Positions 44,482 to 52,891 of a stretch of 64,000 bases of DNA are shown here, piece by piece. Position 1 is the first letter of the stretch. Each line of letters starts with the position of its first letter. The notes below the pieces were generated by a model that was given only the letters and a program-made list of their open reading frames with translations, did not search any database and had not been told where the DNA came from. Origin of the DNA: JAUJOE01 sp038252945 (lineage in GTDB: Bacteria > Actinomycetota > Actinomycetes > Propionibacteriales > Nocardioidaceae); assembly GCA_038252945.1 (NCBI GenBank), contig JBBSHN010000003.1, positions 5,049 to 69,048 on the forward strand, written 5' to 3'. The translations under genes and the position numbers were made by a program.

Positions 44482-44530
44482 GGGGTGAAAGATGCCTTCA
44501 CCCCGGCGGTCCGGTACCGGACCGCCGGGG
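44482..44530 (-). promoter_or_regulatory. Two overlapping hairpins between groES and groEL1
   Basis: A perfect 30-base palindrome lies at 44501-44530 (half-site CCCCGGCGGTCCGGT; centre GGTACC). A second inverted repeat, GGGGTGAA (44482-44489) with TTCACCCC (44497-44504), shares four bases with it, so the two RNA hairpins should be mutually exclusive. There is no U-run, so a simple intrinsic terminator is unlikely. The arrangement fits mRNA processing, stability control or attenuation. Confidence 0.75.
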
Positions 44531-44553
44531 CGGGCATTGACTCAGTCGGTGAC

Positions 44554-44850
44554 TTACTTGTTGACCACGGCGAGCACGTCGCGGGCCGACAAGATCAGGT
44601 ACTCCTCGCCGGAGTACTTGACCTCGGTACCGCCGTACTTGCTGTAGATGACGGTGTCGCCCACCGAGATGTCGAGGGGGACGCGGTTACCGCTGTCGTC
44701 CACGCGGCCGGGGCCGACTGCGAGAACTTCGCCCTCCTGGGGCTTTTCCTTCGCGGTATCGGGGATGACCAATCCGGATGCCGTTGTCTGCTCGGCCTCC
44801 AGGGTACGGACGAGAATGCGGTCTTCGAGCGGCTTGATGCTGACAGACAC
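44554..44850 (-). CDS. groES: Co-chaperonin GroES
   Basis: 98 residues, full length. IKPLEDRILVRTLEAEQTTASGLVIPDTA (given in two pieces: beta strand and mobile loop), VLAVGPGRVDDSG, VGDTVIYSKYGGTEVKY and EEYLILSARDVLAVV are diagnostic. It caps GroEL1. It is the first gene of the operon and has a CIRCE operator upstream. Confidence 0.97.
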   Translation of the reverse strand: MSVSIKPLEDRILVRTLEAEQTTASGLVIPDTAKEKPQEGEVLAVGPGRVDDSGNRVPLDISVGDTVIYSKYGGTEVKYSGEEYLILSARDVLAVVNK

Positions 44851-44947
44851 GTGCTGACCTCACCTTTCGCGGGATGAGATAGTGCGCTTGTATGCGGATG
44901 TGAGTTGCGAGGAGCTCCGTCGTCGCGGGTGCCGGACTGCTCGCGGG

Positions 44948-44971
44948 TGGCACTCTCGCATGGAAGTGCCA
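44948..44971. promoter_or_regulatory. Second, degenerate CIRCE-like inverted repeat
   Basis: TGGCACT (44948-44954) pairs with AGTGCCA (44965-44971). It resembles half-sites of CIRCE (GCACTC/GAGTGC) and lies 21 bases from the canonical element, nearer to groES. Some actinobacterial groES genes carry two such elements. Confidence 0.45.
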
Positions 44972-44991
44972 TCTCCGAATCTATGCCGTCG

Positions 44992-45018
44992 TTAGCACTC
45001 GGTCAAGCCGAGTGCCAG
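44992..45018. promoter_or_regulatory. CIRCE operator (HrcA site)
   Basis: TTAGCACTC-N9-GAGTGCCAG: the left half matches the CIRCE consensus fully and the right half in 7 of 9 positions, with the correct 9-base spacer. It lies about 140 bases before groES and about 30 bases before the divergent methyltransferase start, so HrcA could affect both. Confidence 0.85.
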
Positions 45019-45046
45019 CCGCATCTGGCGTCGGGAAGGAGGAGCC

Positions 45047-46210
45047 CTGGACGCGACGACGTTCGAGCAACTGCTGACCCCCTACGGACAGCTGATCCTG
45101 CGGGAGGCCACGGCAGCGTACGACGCCGGACCGCTGCAAGCCGCCAGCCAACTTTCGGTGCGCCACTCCTCCGATCTGGTTGCTGCGGCGCTCACCCAAG
45201 TGGTGTTGCGACAACGGGCCGTCAAGAAGTTCGGTGACGTCGCGGGATCCATGTACTTCACGCCCACCGGTCTGGAGCAGGCAACAACTAGCCGGGTTGC
45301 CGAGCATCGGGCCGCTCGCATCGCCGCCGCCTCTCCGCGTGGAGTTCTCGACGGCTGTTGCGGGATCGGCGGTGATCTGGTGGCGCTGGGTCGCGCCGGA
45401 CTCACCGTGGCGGGAGTGGACACCGACGACGTGCACCTGGCGGTCGCGCGAGCAAATCTGACAGCCTTGGGAGTTCCGGGTGCCGTGCAGGTGGCGGACG
45501 TCACCGCGTTGGACCTGAGCCCGTTTGACGTCGTGTACGCCGACCCGAGTCGCCGAGCCGCCCGTGGCCGGGTCTTCAACGTCGCGGACTACACGCCACC
45601 GTGGTCTTTCGTGTCGTCGTTGCTGGCGCGTCAGGCATGTATCAAGGTCGCCCCCGGTATTCCGCGTGACCTGGTTCCGGTCGGTGTTGAGACCGAGTGG
45701 GTGAGCCTTACAGGCGAGGTCAAGGAGGCGAGTTTGTGGTCGCCGCACCTAGCGACTGTGCGCCGCCGGGCCACCGTCATCAGAGGCAGCGGCCTGGCCA
45801 CACTGACCAACGAGGACGACGACGGAACCCCGGACGTCCGGCCGATCGGCCAGTGGTTCTACGAACCCGACGGCGCTGTCATCCGAGCCGGTCTCGTCAC
45901 CGCTGTAGCTGCTGCAGTCGGCGGCGGTCTCATCGATGAGCACATCGCCTACGTGACCGCTGACAAACCGAGCGCGACGCCGTTCGCCCGCTGCTTTGAG
46001 GTGCTCGAGGTCTTGCCGTACCGGGAGAAGATGCTCAAGGCGGCGCTGCGCGATCGCGACATCGGCGTCTTGACGATCAAGAAGCGGGGAGTGGCCGTGG
46101 CACCAGAGGACATGCGGAAGCGGCTTGCATTGCGCGGCAGCCAGCACGCGACCATCGTGCTCACAAGGGCCGCCGGCCGCGGGGTCGCTCTGCTGGTGCG
46201 ACCGGCTTAA
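45047..46210 (+). CDS. THUMP-like-domain class I SAM-dependent methyltransferase, apparent CTG start
   Basis: 387 residues if read from CTG at 45047. The first ATG/GTG/TTG in frame is the GTG at 45158, but sequence before it (LDATTFEQLLTPYGQLIL, then EATAAYDAGPLQAASQL) looks like the conserved family N-terminus. An AAGGAGG site lies 4 bases before the CTG, and a stop at 44993 closes the frame upstream with no standard start between. Domains: an N-terminal helical part, then a SAM motif VLDGCCGIGGDLVALG, DVVYADPSRRAARGRVF (catalytic-type loop), and a C-terminal THUMP-like domain. The substrate is unknown, possibly RNA. It is divergent from groES. Confidence 0.8.
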   Translation: MDATTFEQLLTPYGQLILREATAAYDAGPLQAASQLSVRHSSDLVAAALTQVVLRQRAVKKFGDVAGSMYFTPTGLEQATTSRVAEHRAARIAAASPRGVLDGCCGIGGDLVALGRAGLTVAGVDTDDVHLAVARANLTALGVPGAVQVADVTALDLSPFDVVYADPSRRAARGRVFNVADYTPPWSFVSSLLARQACIKVAPGIPRDLVPVGVETEWVSLTGEVKEASLWSPHLATVRRRATVIRGSGLATLTNEDDDGTPDVRPIGQWFYEPDGAVIRAGLVTAVAAAVGGGLIDEHIAYVTADKPSATPFARCFEVLEVLPYREKMLKAALRDRDIGVLTIKKRGVAVAPEDMRKRLALRGSQHATIVLTRAAGRGVALLVRPA

Positions 46211-46230
46211 TTGCCTGGGGCCTGGCAGTT

Positions 46231-46256
46231 CCGTCACCCGACGATCTGGGTGACGG
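46231..46256. terminator. Possible bidirectional terminator between the methyltransferase gene and tsaD
   Basis: CCGTCACCC (46231-46239) and GGGTGACGG (46248-46256) form a perfect 9-bp stem with an 8-base loop. The genes converge here and the stem covers the tsaD stop. There is no T-run, so termination is only suggested by position. Confidence 0.4.
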
Positions 46257-47322
46257 GCATCGAGGAGTCGGCGGTCAGATCCAGCCTGGACGGAGCGCGG
46301 TTGCGTCGTACCAGCTCTGCGCCAAGTGCTGCGACCATGGCGCCGTTGTCGGTGCAAAGCCGACGCGGGGGGACACGTACGGCGATGCCGTGCCTTTGGG
46401 CCCGCTGCTGTGTCAGAGCCCGCAGTCTGGAGTTCGCTGCTACGCCTCCTCCCAGCAAGAGGTCCCGGGTCCCGGTCGTCAAGCAGGCGTCGACCGCCTT
46501 GCGAGTCAAGACATCGCACACGGCTTCTTGGAAAGACGCGGCCACGTCGTTGACTGGCACGGGCTCGCCAGCCCGCTCCCGCGCCTCGACCCACCGTGCG
46601 ACCGCGGTCTTCAGCCCGCTGAACGAGAAGTCGAACCGATGCCGTTGAAGGTCTCGGCCACTCGTCAGCCCGCGGGGGAAATCGATCGTTACCGATCCCT
46701 CGTCGGCCGCACGGTCGACGTACGGACCTCCGGGAAAGGGCAAGCCGAGCAGTCTCGCCACCTTGTCGAACGCCTCACCGGCCGCGTCGTCGATCGTGGC
46801 GCCGAGCGGCTCAACTGTGGCAGTGACGTCATGCACGAGTAACAGGCTCGAGTGACCTCCGCTCACCAGCAGCGCAATGCATGACTCCGGCAGCGGGCCG
46901 TGCTCCAGCTGGTCGACAGCCACATGCGCGGCCAGGTGATTGACGCCATAGAGCGGTTTGCCGAGGCTGACCGCCAGAGCCTTCGCGGCTGCCACCCCGA
47001 TGAGCAGGGCTCCCGTCAAGCCAGGACCGGCTGTTACCGCAATGGCGTCGCAGTCCGCCAGCTCCACTCCTGCCGTCTCGCAGGCAAGCTCCAGGGTCGG
47101 AATCATTGCGTCCAGGTGCGCCCGGCTCGCCACTTCGGGTACAACGCCGCCGAACCGCGCGTGTTCATCCACGCTGGACGCCACCGCGTCAGCCAACAGG
47201 GCGTCGCCCAAGACGATGCCCACACCTGTCTCGTCACACGACGTCTCGATGCCTAGCACCAGCGGTTGTGCCGTGCGCTGCCATGCCGCGCGGTTGCCCT
47301 TCGACAGCGCGGTGTGATCCAC
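46234..47322 (-). CDS. tsaD: tRNA N6-adenosine threonylcarbamoyltransferase, catalytic subunit
   Basis: 362 residues. LVLGIETSCDETGVGIV opens the ASKHA fold, YGVNHLAAHVAVDQLEHG carries the HxxxH iron-binding pair, and FDFSFSGLKTAV, LLLGGGVAANSRLR and LCTDNGAMVAALG are family motifs. It transfers threonylcarbamoyl to A37 of ANN-decoding tRNAs with TsaB and TsaE. It starts 36 bases after rimI and is the last gene of the leftward cluster. Confidence 0.97.
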   Translation of the reverse strand: MDHTALSKGNRAAWQRTAQPLVLGIETSCDETGVGIVLGDALLADAVASSVDEHARFGGVVPEVASRAHLDAMIPTLELACETAGVELADCDAIAVTAGPGLTGALLIGVAAAKALAVSLGKPLYGVNHLAAHVAVDQLEHGPLPESCIALLVSGGHSSLLLVHDVTATVEPLGATIDDAAGEAFDKVARLLGLPFPGGPYVDRAADEGSVTIDFPRGLTSGRDLQRHRFDFSFSGLKTAVARWVEARERAGEPVPVNDVAASFQEAVCDVLTRKAVDACLTTGTRDLLLGGGVAANSRLRALTQQRAQRHGIAVRVPPRRLCTDNGAMVAALGAELVRRNRAPSRLDLTADSSMPVTQIVG

Positions 47323-47358
47323 GACTTGAATTGTGCCCGGCCGCGACCCTGCGACCTG

Positions 47359-47814
47359 TCAGAGTCGCTTCTGCAGCACCCAAGCGTCGACTTGGCCGCT
47401 GTAGTAGCGCTCGCGCCGGTCCAGAATCTCGAAGCCTAGGCGCTCGTACAATCGCCGCGCGCCGACGTTGTCGGCCGCGACCTCGAGCAGGACGCGTCTG
47501 CACCCTCGTTGACGGGCTGTGGAGACGAGCGCCTCGACCAGCCGTCTGCCTAAGTCGTGTCGACGGGCAGCCTCGACGACGCCAATCCGAAAGAGGTCGG
47601 CAACGTCGTCGGTCAGCCGTAGAAACGCATAGCCGACAACGACGTCGCCGGCCACCATCACCAGGACTTCACCGGCGTGCGTTTCAAGCTCCTCGGAGAC
47701 GGCGTGCTCAGACCAGGCGTCCTTGCCACCAAAGATCTCCACATCCAGCCCCGCCAATTTTGAAGCGTCCGCTGCGGTGGCCGTTCGCATGACCGCGCCG
47801 CCATCACCGCTCAC
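47359..47814 (-). CDS. rimI: Ribosomal protein S18 alanine N-acetyltransferase-like GNAT
   Basis: 151 residues from a GTG overlapping the tsaB stop (GTGA). GNAT motifs: VGYAFLRLTDDVADLFRIGV, the acetyl-CoA loop RRHDLGRRLVEALVSTARQRG (Q/RxxGxG/A replaced by RRHDLGR), and VLLEVAADNVGARRLYERLGFEILDRRERYY. The position between tsaB and tsaD is conserved for RimI. The in vivo target is likely protein N-termini. Confidence 0.92.
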   Translation of the reverse strand: MSGDGGAVMRTATAADASKLAGLDVEIFGGKDAWSEHAVSEELETHAGEVLVMVAGDVVVGYAFLRLTDDVADLFRIGVVEAARRHDLGRRLVEALVSTARQRGCRRVLLEVAADNVGARRLYERLGFEILDRRERYYSGQVDAWVLQKRL

Positions 47815-48449
47815 AAGACTCGCTTTGGCGCTGCCGGTCCGCTGACATCGGGACGACGCAGGTACAGCGGAATTGCTGGCAGCGGAGCCACCCGCTGCTC
47901 GATGAGCAGCCGGGCGAGTTCGGCCGCCGAGGGATACTCCGGCGGTACGGCGTTTGGGAAGTGCTGCGGGTACAGCACGGCGCCTCGTCCAGCGACGGGC
48001 AGGTCGGTCGCGACGGACGCCGGTGGTCCGACCGCGGGCTCACTCAACCGGACAGCGTCGCGGTCGTACCGAGCCCAATACACCTCTTTGCGCCTCGCAT
48101 CTGCGCAAACCAGCAAGGGCTCCATCAGCCGGGCGCCCGCCGCAACAACGTCCAGCGAGCAGGCTCCGTGCACAGGGATGTCCAAGGCAGCACCCATCGT
48201 CTTTGCCGTGACAACACCGACGCGTAATCCGGTGAAGGGTCCTGGTCCAACGCCGACAGCAATGGCTCGGAGATCCCGAGCGCTCGCTTCGGCATCTCGC
48301 AGCACCCGGTCGATGACTGGAGCCAGCAGCTCGCCGTGCTTCATCGGATCGATCTCCTTGTGCTCGGCCACGACGTCCGTGCCGTCGTGCACCGCAGCCG
48401 TCACAGCAGCGCTGGACGTGTCGAACGCAAGTACCAGACCTGGCGTCAC
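47811..48449 (-). CDS. tsaB: tRNA threonylcarbamoyladenosine synthesis protein TsaB
   Basis: 212 residues from the GTG at 48449, which overlaps the tsaE stop (GTGA). LVLAFDTSSAAVTAAVHDG, KHGELLAPVIDRVL, IAVGVGPGPFTGLRVGVVTAKTMG and LLVCADARRKEVYWARY identify TsaB, the inactive ASKHA paralogue that dimerises with TsaD. Essential partner in t6A synthesis. Confidence 0.95.
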   Translation of the reverse strand: MTPGLVLAFDTSSAAVTAAVHDGTDVVAEHKEIDPMKHGELLAPVIDRVLRDAEASARDLRAIAVGVGPGPFTGLRVGVVTAKTMGAALDIPVHGACSLDVVAAGARLMEPLLVCADARRKEVYWARYDRDAVRLSEPAVGPPASVATDLPVAGRGAVLYPQHFPNAVPPEYPSAAELARLLIEQRVAPLPAIPLYLRRPDVSGPAAPKRVL

Positions 48450-48955
48450 TGGGCTTCGGCTTCGAAGAGTCCCCCGAGCGGTACACCATCCCAGCGGGGA
48501 CCCACCGAGGACACGACGACGACGCGGTCTTGCTCTCGATTCCACGAGCCGTCGCGCGCGAGCTCGATTCGCAGCCGGCTGTCCGACAACCCTGCACCGA
48601 TGCCGTCTCCCCACTCGACGATCGTGACGGCAGTGTCGGCGAACGCGTCGATGTCGAGATCTTCCAGCTCCGCTTCGCTGCTGAGGCGGTAGGCATCCAC
48701 GTGAACCAGCGCCGGACCGTTGGATGTACTCGGGTGCACCCGTGCCAGAACGAAGGTCGGCGAGGTGACCTGACCATGTACCCCGAGCCCCTCCCCGACG
48801 CCGCGAGTGAAGGAGGTCTTTCCGGCTCCGAGCGCTCCGACGAGCAGCACCACGTCGCCCGCCCGAAGCGACGCACCGAGTCGCCGGCCGAGCTCGAACG
48901 TCTCATCAGGAGACGAGCTGTTCAGTTCGAGAGACGCGACTTTTGGAGTGCTCAA
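48446..48955 (-). CDS. tsaE: tRNA threonylcarbamoyladenosine synthesis ATPase TsaE
   Basis: 169 residues from a TTG at 48955, whose TGA-overlap with the hydrolase gene (TTGA) supports it. Walker A is VGALGAGKTSFTRGVGEGLG; VTSPTFVLARVH and LVHVDAYRLSSEAELEDLD, then VTIVEWGD (Walker B-like), are TsaE landmarks. It powers turnover of the TsaB-TsaD complex. Confidence 0.95.
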   Translation of the reverse strand: MSTPKVASLELNSSSPDETFELGRRLGASLRAGDVVLLVGALGAGKTSFTRGVGEGLGVHGQVTSPTFVLARVHPSTSNGPALVHVDAYRLSSEAELEDLDIDAFADTAVTIVEWGDGIGAGLSDSRLRIELARDGSWNREQDRVVVVSSVGPRWDGVPLGGLFEAEAQ

Positions 48956-49923
48956 TTGGGAGCGCCCTGCGCACGAGCCACAAGGCGCCGCAGTGCGGCG
49001 TTCACCTGGTCGGCGCGCTCCAGAATGACCATGTGCCCGGCTCCGGGCACTTCGACGAACTCGGCGCTTGGCACCGCCTCGGCGATGCGGCGGCTATGCG
49101 AGATCGGCGTAATCGCATCTTTCCCTCCGCACAGCAGCAACGTGGGCACGCGTGAGAACGCGACAAGTGCCTTGCGCTTGTCGTGTGTGTTCATCCCTGG
49201 ATAGAAGTCGGCAATGACCGAGAAAGGGGTAGTCGCGAGCATCTCGTCGGTGAAGTCGACGTACTCCGGCGGCACCTTGCCGCCGAACGCGAACTTGCGC
49301 GTGAACAGAAATCCGAGATCAGAACTCGCGCGTCGTCCGCCGTCTACCAGTCGCGATGCCAGCGCAAGAGTCGCCACGACAGCCGGTGAGAGCTGGTGGG
49401 CGACCCGTCCGCCCATACCCGGCAGGTTCAGCGACTGTCTCAGTCCTCCGGCACTCGTCGACAGCATTGCCACCGCGACGACTCTCTCGCCGAACCATTC
49501 CGGATACTGGTCCGCGAGGGCCATGATCGTCATTCCACCCATCGAGTGGCCGATGAGCACCACAGGACCATCGGGTACCTGCGTTCTCATGACTGCAGCG
49601 AGGTCAGCGCCGAGCTGATCGACGTTGCAGGACTTGCGGTCCGCACGGCCCGAGCGGCCGTGCGAGCGCTGATCGTAGAACACCAGCCGGTATCGGCTCC
49701 GCAGCTCCTCGCGCTGAAAGTGCCAACAGTCGAGATTGAGCGCGTAGCCGTGCACGAACACCAACGTCAGCGAGTCGGTGCGTGCTCGCGTGACGGCGGG
49801 CTCGTCCACCTCGGCGTACAGCTGGACCCCGTCGTCAGAGACGACGGTGCGAGGCTTGGACCGCAGCGCTTCGAACGGTGCGCTGCCAACTCGGGCACGC
49901 CGAGCCGCGAACTTCCGGGTCAC
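48952..49923 (-). CDS. Alpha/beta hydrolase
   Basis: 323 residues from a GTG overlapping the alr stop (GTGA). VFVHGYALNLDCWHFQ forms the oxyanion region, VVLIGHSMGGMTIMALA carries the nucleophile Ser, LLLCGGKDAITPI the Asp and VPGAGHMVILERADQVN the His. The substrate is unknown. Homologues sit between alr and tsaE in many actinobacteria, so it belongs to the conserved operon rather than being an insertion. Confidence 0.9.
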   Translation of the reverse strand: MTRKFAARRARVGSAPFEALRSKPRTVVSDDGVQLYAEVDEPAVTRARTDSLTLVFVHGYALNLDCWHFQREELRSRYRLVFYDQRSHGRSGRADRKSCNVDQLGADLAAVMRTQVPDGPVVLIGHSMGGMTIMALADQYPEWFGERVVAVAMLSTSAGGLRQSLNLPGMGGRVAHQLSPAVVATLALASRLVDGGRRASSDLGFLFTRKFAFGGKVPPEYVDFTDEMLATTPFSVIADFYPGMNTHDKRKALVAFSRVPTLLLCGGKDAITPISHSRRIAEAVPSAEFVEVPGAGHMVILERADQVNAALRRLVARAQGAPN

Positions 49924-51104
49924 CGGACGTCGCTACCGACGTACCGGCGTGGAACACGGGACCCGATGCGGGTGACGATCTCATAGCCGATGGTGTCCGC
50001 AGCTCGCGCCCAGTCCGAGGCGGTCGGGTTGCCATCGCGTGCGGCTCCGAAGAGCACGGCACAATCACCTGCTCGCGGGAAGTCGTTCCCGACGTCGAGG
50101 ACGAACTGATCCATGCACACACGTCCCGCCACTCGATAGCGGTGACCGTTGAGCAGGACTTCTCCCCTGCTGGAGGCGTGCCGTGGGACGCCATCGGCGT
50201 ACCCCAGCGGCACCAAAGCCACGGTGGTCTCACGATCGGTGACGTAGGTGTGCCCGTACGACACTCCCTCACCGGCCCCGACCCGTTTCACCAGCGCGAT
50301 CGCAGCTTGCAGGGTCATCGCTGCCTCGAGCGGAACCGGGCTCCAGTCATCGGCGAACGGCGACACGCCGTAGACGGCGATACCCGGGCGAACGAGTGTG
50401 TACCAGGTGTCGGGGGCTGCCAGGACGCCGCCGGAGTTGGCCAAGTGCAGATGCTCTGGGTCCAGGCCCGCTGCGCGGGCCGAGGCCACAGCGGAGTCGA
50501 AGGCTTGCACCTGAGCTCGGATAGACGAGTGGCCAGGTTCGTCCGAACGCGCGAGATGCGACCACACACCAGTTACCGCGACTGCGCCCCTGGCCTGATG
50601 GCCTGCAGCGCGATGCACCAACGTGTCCCACTCCACCGCCGTGGACCCGCCTCGGTTGAGACCGGTGTCGATCTTTAGCTGTACTGCGGCTTTGCGCCCT
50701 GTCTGGCGGGCCGCCGCCGCGATCTCGTCAAGCTGCGCGATCGAGTAGGCGGTCACCTCGATGTCCGCCGCAACCGCGTCGCCGTACCGCTCGCCCGGAA
50801 CCGCCAGCCAGGACAGGATCGGGCCGGTGTCGCCCGCTGCACGAAGTCGCAATGCCTCGTCCAGCACTGCCACACCGAGCCAGGTGGCGCCACCAGTACG
50901 GGCGGCTCGCGCGGACTCGACGATGCCGTGGCCATATCCGTCAGCTTTGACGACGGCCATGACGTCGCGTCTTCCGACGTGCTCTCGCAGTGCCGCCACA
51001 TTCGCCGAGATCGCGTCGCGGTTGACCACCGCCTCAGTCCGGGGGGAAGGCGCCTTTTGTGGCGGCGACCCAGATCCAACAGGCGCACCCGACATCGTCG
51101 TCAC
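49920..51104 (-). CDS. alr: Alanine racemase
   Basis: 394 residues from the GTG at 51104 (GTGA overlap with nnrD; an ATG follows at 51095). VMAVVKADGYGHGIVESA holds the PLP Lys, WLGVAVLDEALRLR, VQLKIDTGLNRGG, LANSGGVLA and VRPGIAVYGVSP follow, and the second catalytic residue lies in GVSYGHTYVT (Tyr). It makes D-alanine for peptidoglycan. It is placed with other cell-wall precursor genes (glmS). Confidence 0.96.
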   Translation of the reverse strand: MTTMSGAPVGSGSPPQKAPSPRTEAVVNRDAISANVAALREHVGRRDVMAVVKADGYGHGIVESARAARTGGATWLGVAVLDEALRLRAAGDTGPILSWLAVPGERYGDAVAADIEVTAYSIAQLDEIAAAARQTGRKAAVQLKIDTGLNRGGSTAVEWDTLVHRAAGHQARGAVAVTGVWSHLARSDEPGHSSIRAQVQAFDSAVASARAAGLDPEHLHLANSGGVLAAPDTWYTLVRPGIAVYGVSPFADDWSPVPLEAAMTLQAAIALVKRVGAGEGVSYGHTYVTDRETTVALVPLGYADGVPRHASSRGEVLLNGHRYRVAGRVCMDQFVLDVGNDFPRAGDCAVLFGAARDGNPTASDWARAADTIGYEIVTRIGSRVPRRYVGSDVR

Positions 51105-52528
51105 GGGTCCATCCTGCTGACCAGTTCGCGCACCACTGCAGGAAGTGCTGCGGACACTGAACTGGCGGAGATCGGGCCGCCGGTCGAGGCGAGTGTGGCT
51201 GCAGCGCCGTGCATCCAGGCACCCACGGCCGCCGCGTCGTAGCAGTCCAGCCCAGCGGCAAGCAGCGTGCCGATCACACCGGACAGTACGTCTCCAGCGC
51301 CGGCCGTCGCCAGCCACGGGACGCCGGTCGGATTGACCCGCACCCGTCCCTCCGGAGTCGCAATGACGCTGCGGGAGCCCTTGAGCAAGACGACGGCGTT
51401 CCAGCGTGTGGCCGCCTCTCGTGCCGACCTCAGCATGCCTGCCTCGACGTGCTCACGGGGACGCTGCAGCAATCGCGCCAGCTCGCCCGCGTGAGGTGTA
51501 AGCACCACCGGCCTCTCGAACCGGTCAGGAAGTGCACGCAGGCCGTCTGCGTCGACGACTGTCGGCAGCTGCTCCGCGAGAACCTTTCCGACGACCTCTG
51601 CGCTCTCAGTGCCGAGGCCCGGACCGACCACCCATGCCTGCACCTGTCCGGTGCCGATCACGACCTCGGGACTTCGCAGGCGGACCAAGTCGGCGCTGGG
51701 TCCGTCGTATCGCACCATTCCCGCCAGTCCAGTGTCGACGGCCGCCGAGGTGACAAGAACGGCCGCTCCGGTGTACTGCCGAGACCCAGCGGCCACCCCG
51801 ACGACGCCGCGGCTGTACTTGTGCGCCTGGCTTCCCGGTCGAGGCAGCAGCTCTTCGACGTCTTCGGCTTGCAGGACCTCGACGACCGCGTCTTCCAGGT
51901 ACGGCGCGAGGCCGATATCGACCAGCTCAACAGCCCCGCACGCTTCAGCCGCGGGATTGACGAAGTGAGCAACCTTCTGTGTCCCAAACGTCACGGTGAG
52001 GTCGGCGTGCACATGGGGGCCGTTCACCTCGCCAGTGTCGACCTCGACACCACTCGGCATGTCGACCGCGACGGTGAGCGGCCGACGGCCTGACGCCCGC
52101 CTGTCGAGCGTGTCGAGACCAAGCTGCTGTGCGATCATGGCCGCTCTTCCTCGAAGCCCCCCACGGCCGCCGATCCCCAAGATCCCGTCGAGGATCAGAT
52201 CGAATTCGTTCGATGGCTCGCTCACCACCCGGCCGCCCGCTCGCAGCAGCTCCGCAAGCGCCTCCTCGTGCGACGTTTCGCCGGTGAGCACAGCAGCGAC
52301 GGCGGCCCCCCGCCGCGCTAGCCGTGCGCCGGCGTACAAGGCGTCACCTGCGTTGTTGCCGGACCCGGCGACAACTAACACGCCGGCGCCGTACACCCTG
52401 CCCAGAGCGTCGACACAGGCAGCCGCCAGCCCTGCCGCAGCTCGCTGCATCAATGTGCCTGCCGGCAGTGTCGCCATCAGGTCTGCCTCAGCCGACCGAA
52501 TCTGATCCACCGAGTGAGCGAGACGCAC
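51101..52528 (-). CDS. nnrD: Bifunctional NAD(P)H-hydrate epimerase / ADP-dependent dehydratase
   Basis: 475 residues from the GTG at 52528, with GGAGGG 8 bases upstream. The N-terminal YjeF epimerase domain shows VLVVAGSGNNAGDALYAGARL and VAVDMPSGVEVDTGEV with the catalytic Asp. The C-terminal ribokinase-like dehydratase shows VVDADGLRALPD, VVLTPHAGELARLL and VPWLATAGAGDVLSGVIGTLLA (the ATP/ADP site, given in order). It repairs damaged NAD(P)HX. It overlaps alr and starts 4 bases after acpS. Confidence 0.95.
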   Translation of the reverse strand: MRLAHSVDQIRSAEADLMATLPAGTLMQRAAAGLAAACVDALGRVYGAGVLVVAGSGNNAGDALYAGARLARRGAAVAAVLTGETSHEEALAELLRAGGRVVSEPSNEFDLILDGILGIGGRGGLRGRAAMIAQQLGLDTLDRRASGRRPLTVAVDMPSGVEVDTGEVNGPHVHADLTVTFGTQKVAHFVNPAAEACGAVELVDIGLAPYLEDAVVEVLQAEDVEELLPRPGSQAHKYSRGVVGVAAGSRQYTGAAVLVTSAAVDTGLAGMVRYDGPSADLVRLRSPEVVIGTGQVQAWVVGPGLGTESAEVVGKVLAEQLPTVVDADGLRALPDRFERPVVLTPHAGELARLLQRPREHVEAGMLRSAREAATRWNAVVLLKGSRSVIATPEGRVRVNPTGVPWLATAGAGDVLSGVIGTLLAAGLDCYDAAAVGAWMHGAAATLASTGGPISASSVSAALPAVVRELVSRMDP

Positions 52529-52532
52529 TGCT

Positions 52533-52883
52533 TCAGCCCTCCAGCACCACGACCGCGGACGCCACGCCCGCGTCGTGGGAAAGCGACACGTGGACCGAGC
52601 GCACACCCAGCTCGGACGCCCGGGCTGCCACCGAACCAGACAGGCTCAGCGTCGGCCGACCAGAGTGATCGGTGCGTACCTCCGCGTTATGCCAGTGCAG
52701 GCCTCCGGGAGCTCCCAGGGCCTTGGCGAGCGCCTCCTTTGCCGCGAAGCGAGCCGCGAGGGAGGCCACCGGGTGCTGCGCCTCGACCTCGGTGAATATC
52801 CGACGCCGCACTCTGGGGGTGCGTTCCAGCGTCTGGCGAAATCTGCCCACGTCAACGACGTCGATGCCGACTCCCACGATCAC
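52533..52883 (-). CDS. acpS: Holo-[acyl-carrier-protein] synthase
   Basis: 116 residues from the GTG at 52883 (a second GTG lies two codons on). IVGVGIDVVDVGRFRQTLE carries the Mg-binding Asp, and RIFTEVEAQ plus LAARFAAKEALAKALG carries the Glu and Lys of the active site; VHVSLSHDAGVASAVVV closes the family pattern. It attaches phosphopantetheine from CoA to acyl carrier proteins. It follows glmS by 8 bases. Confidence 0.95.
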   Translation of the reverse strand: MIVGVGIDVVDVGRFRQTLERTPRVRRRIFTEVEAQHPVASLAARFAAKEALAKALGAPGGLHWHNAEVRTDHSGRPTLSLSGSVAARASELGVRSVHVSLSHDAGVASAVVVLEG

Positions 52884-52891
52884 GGACGGGG

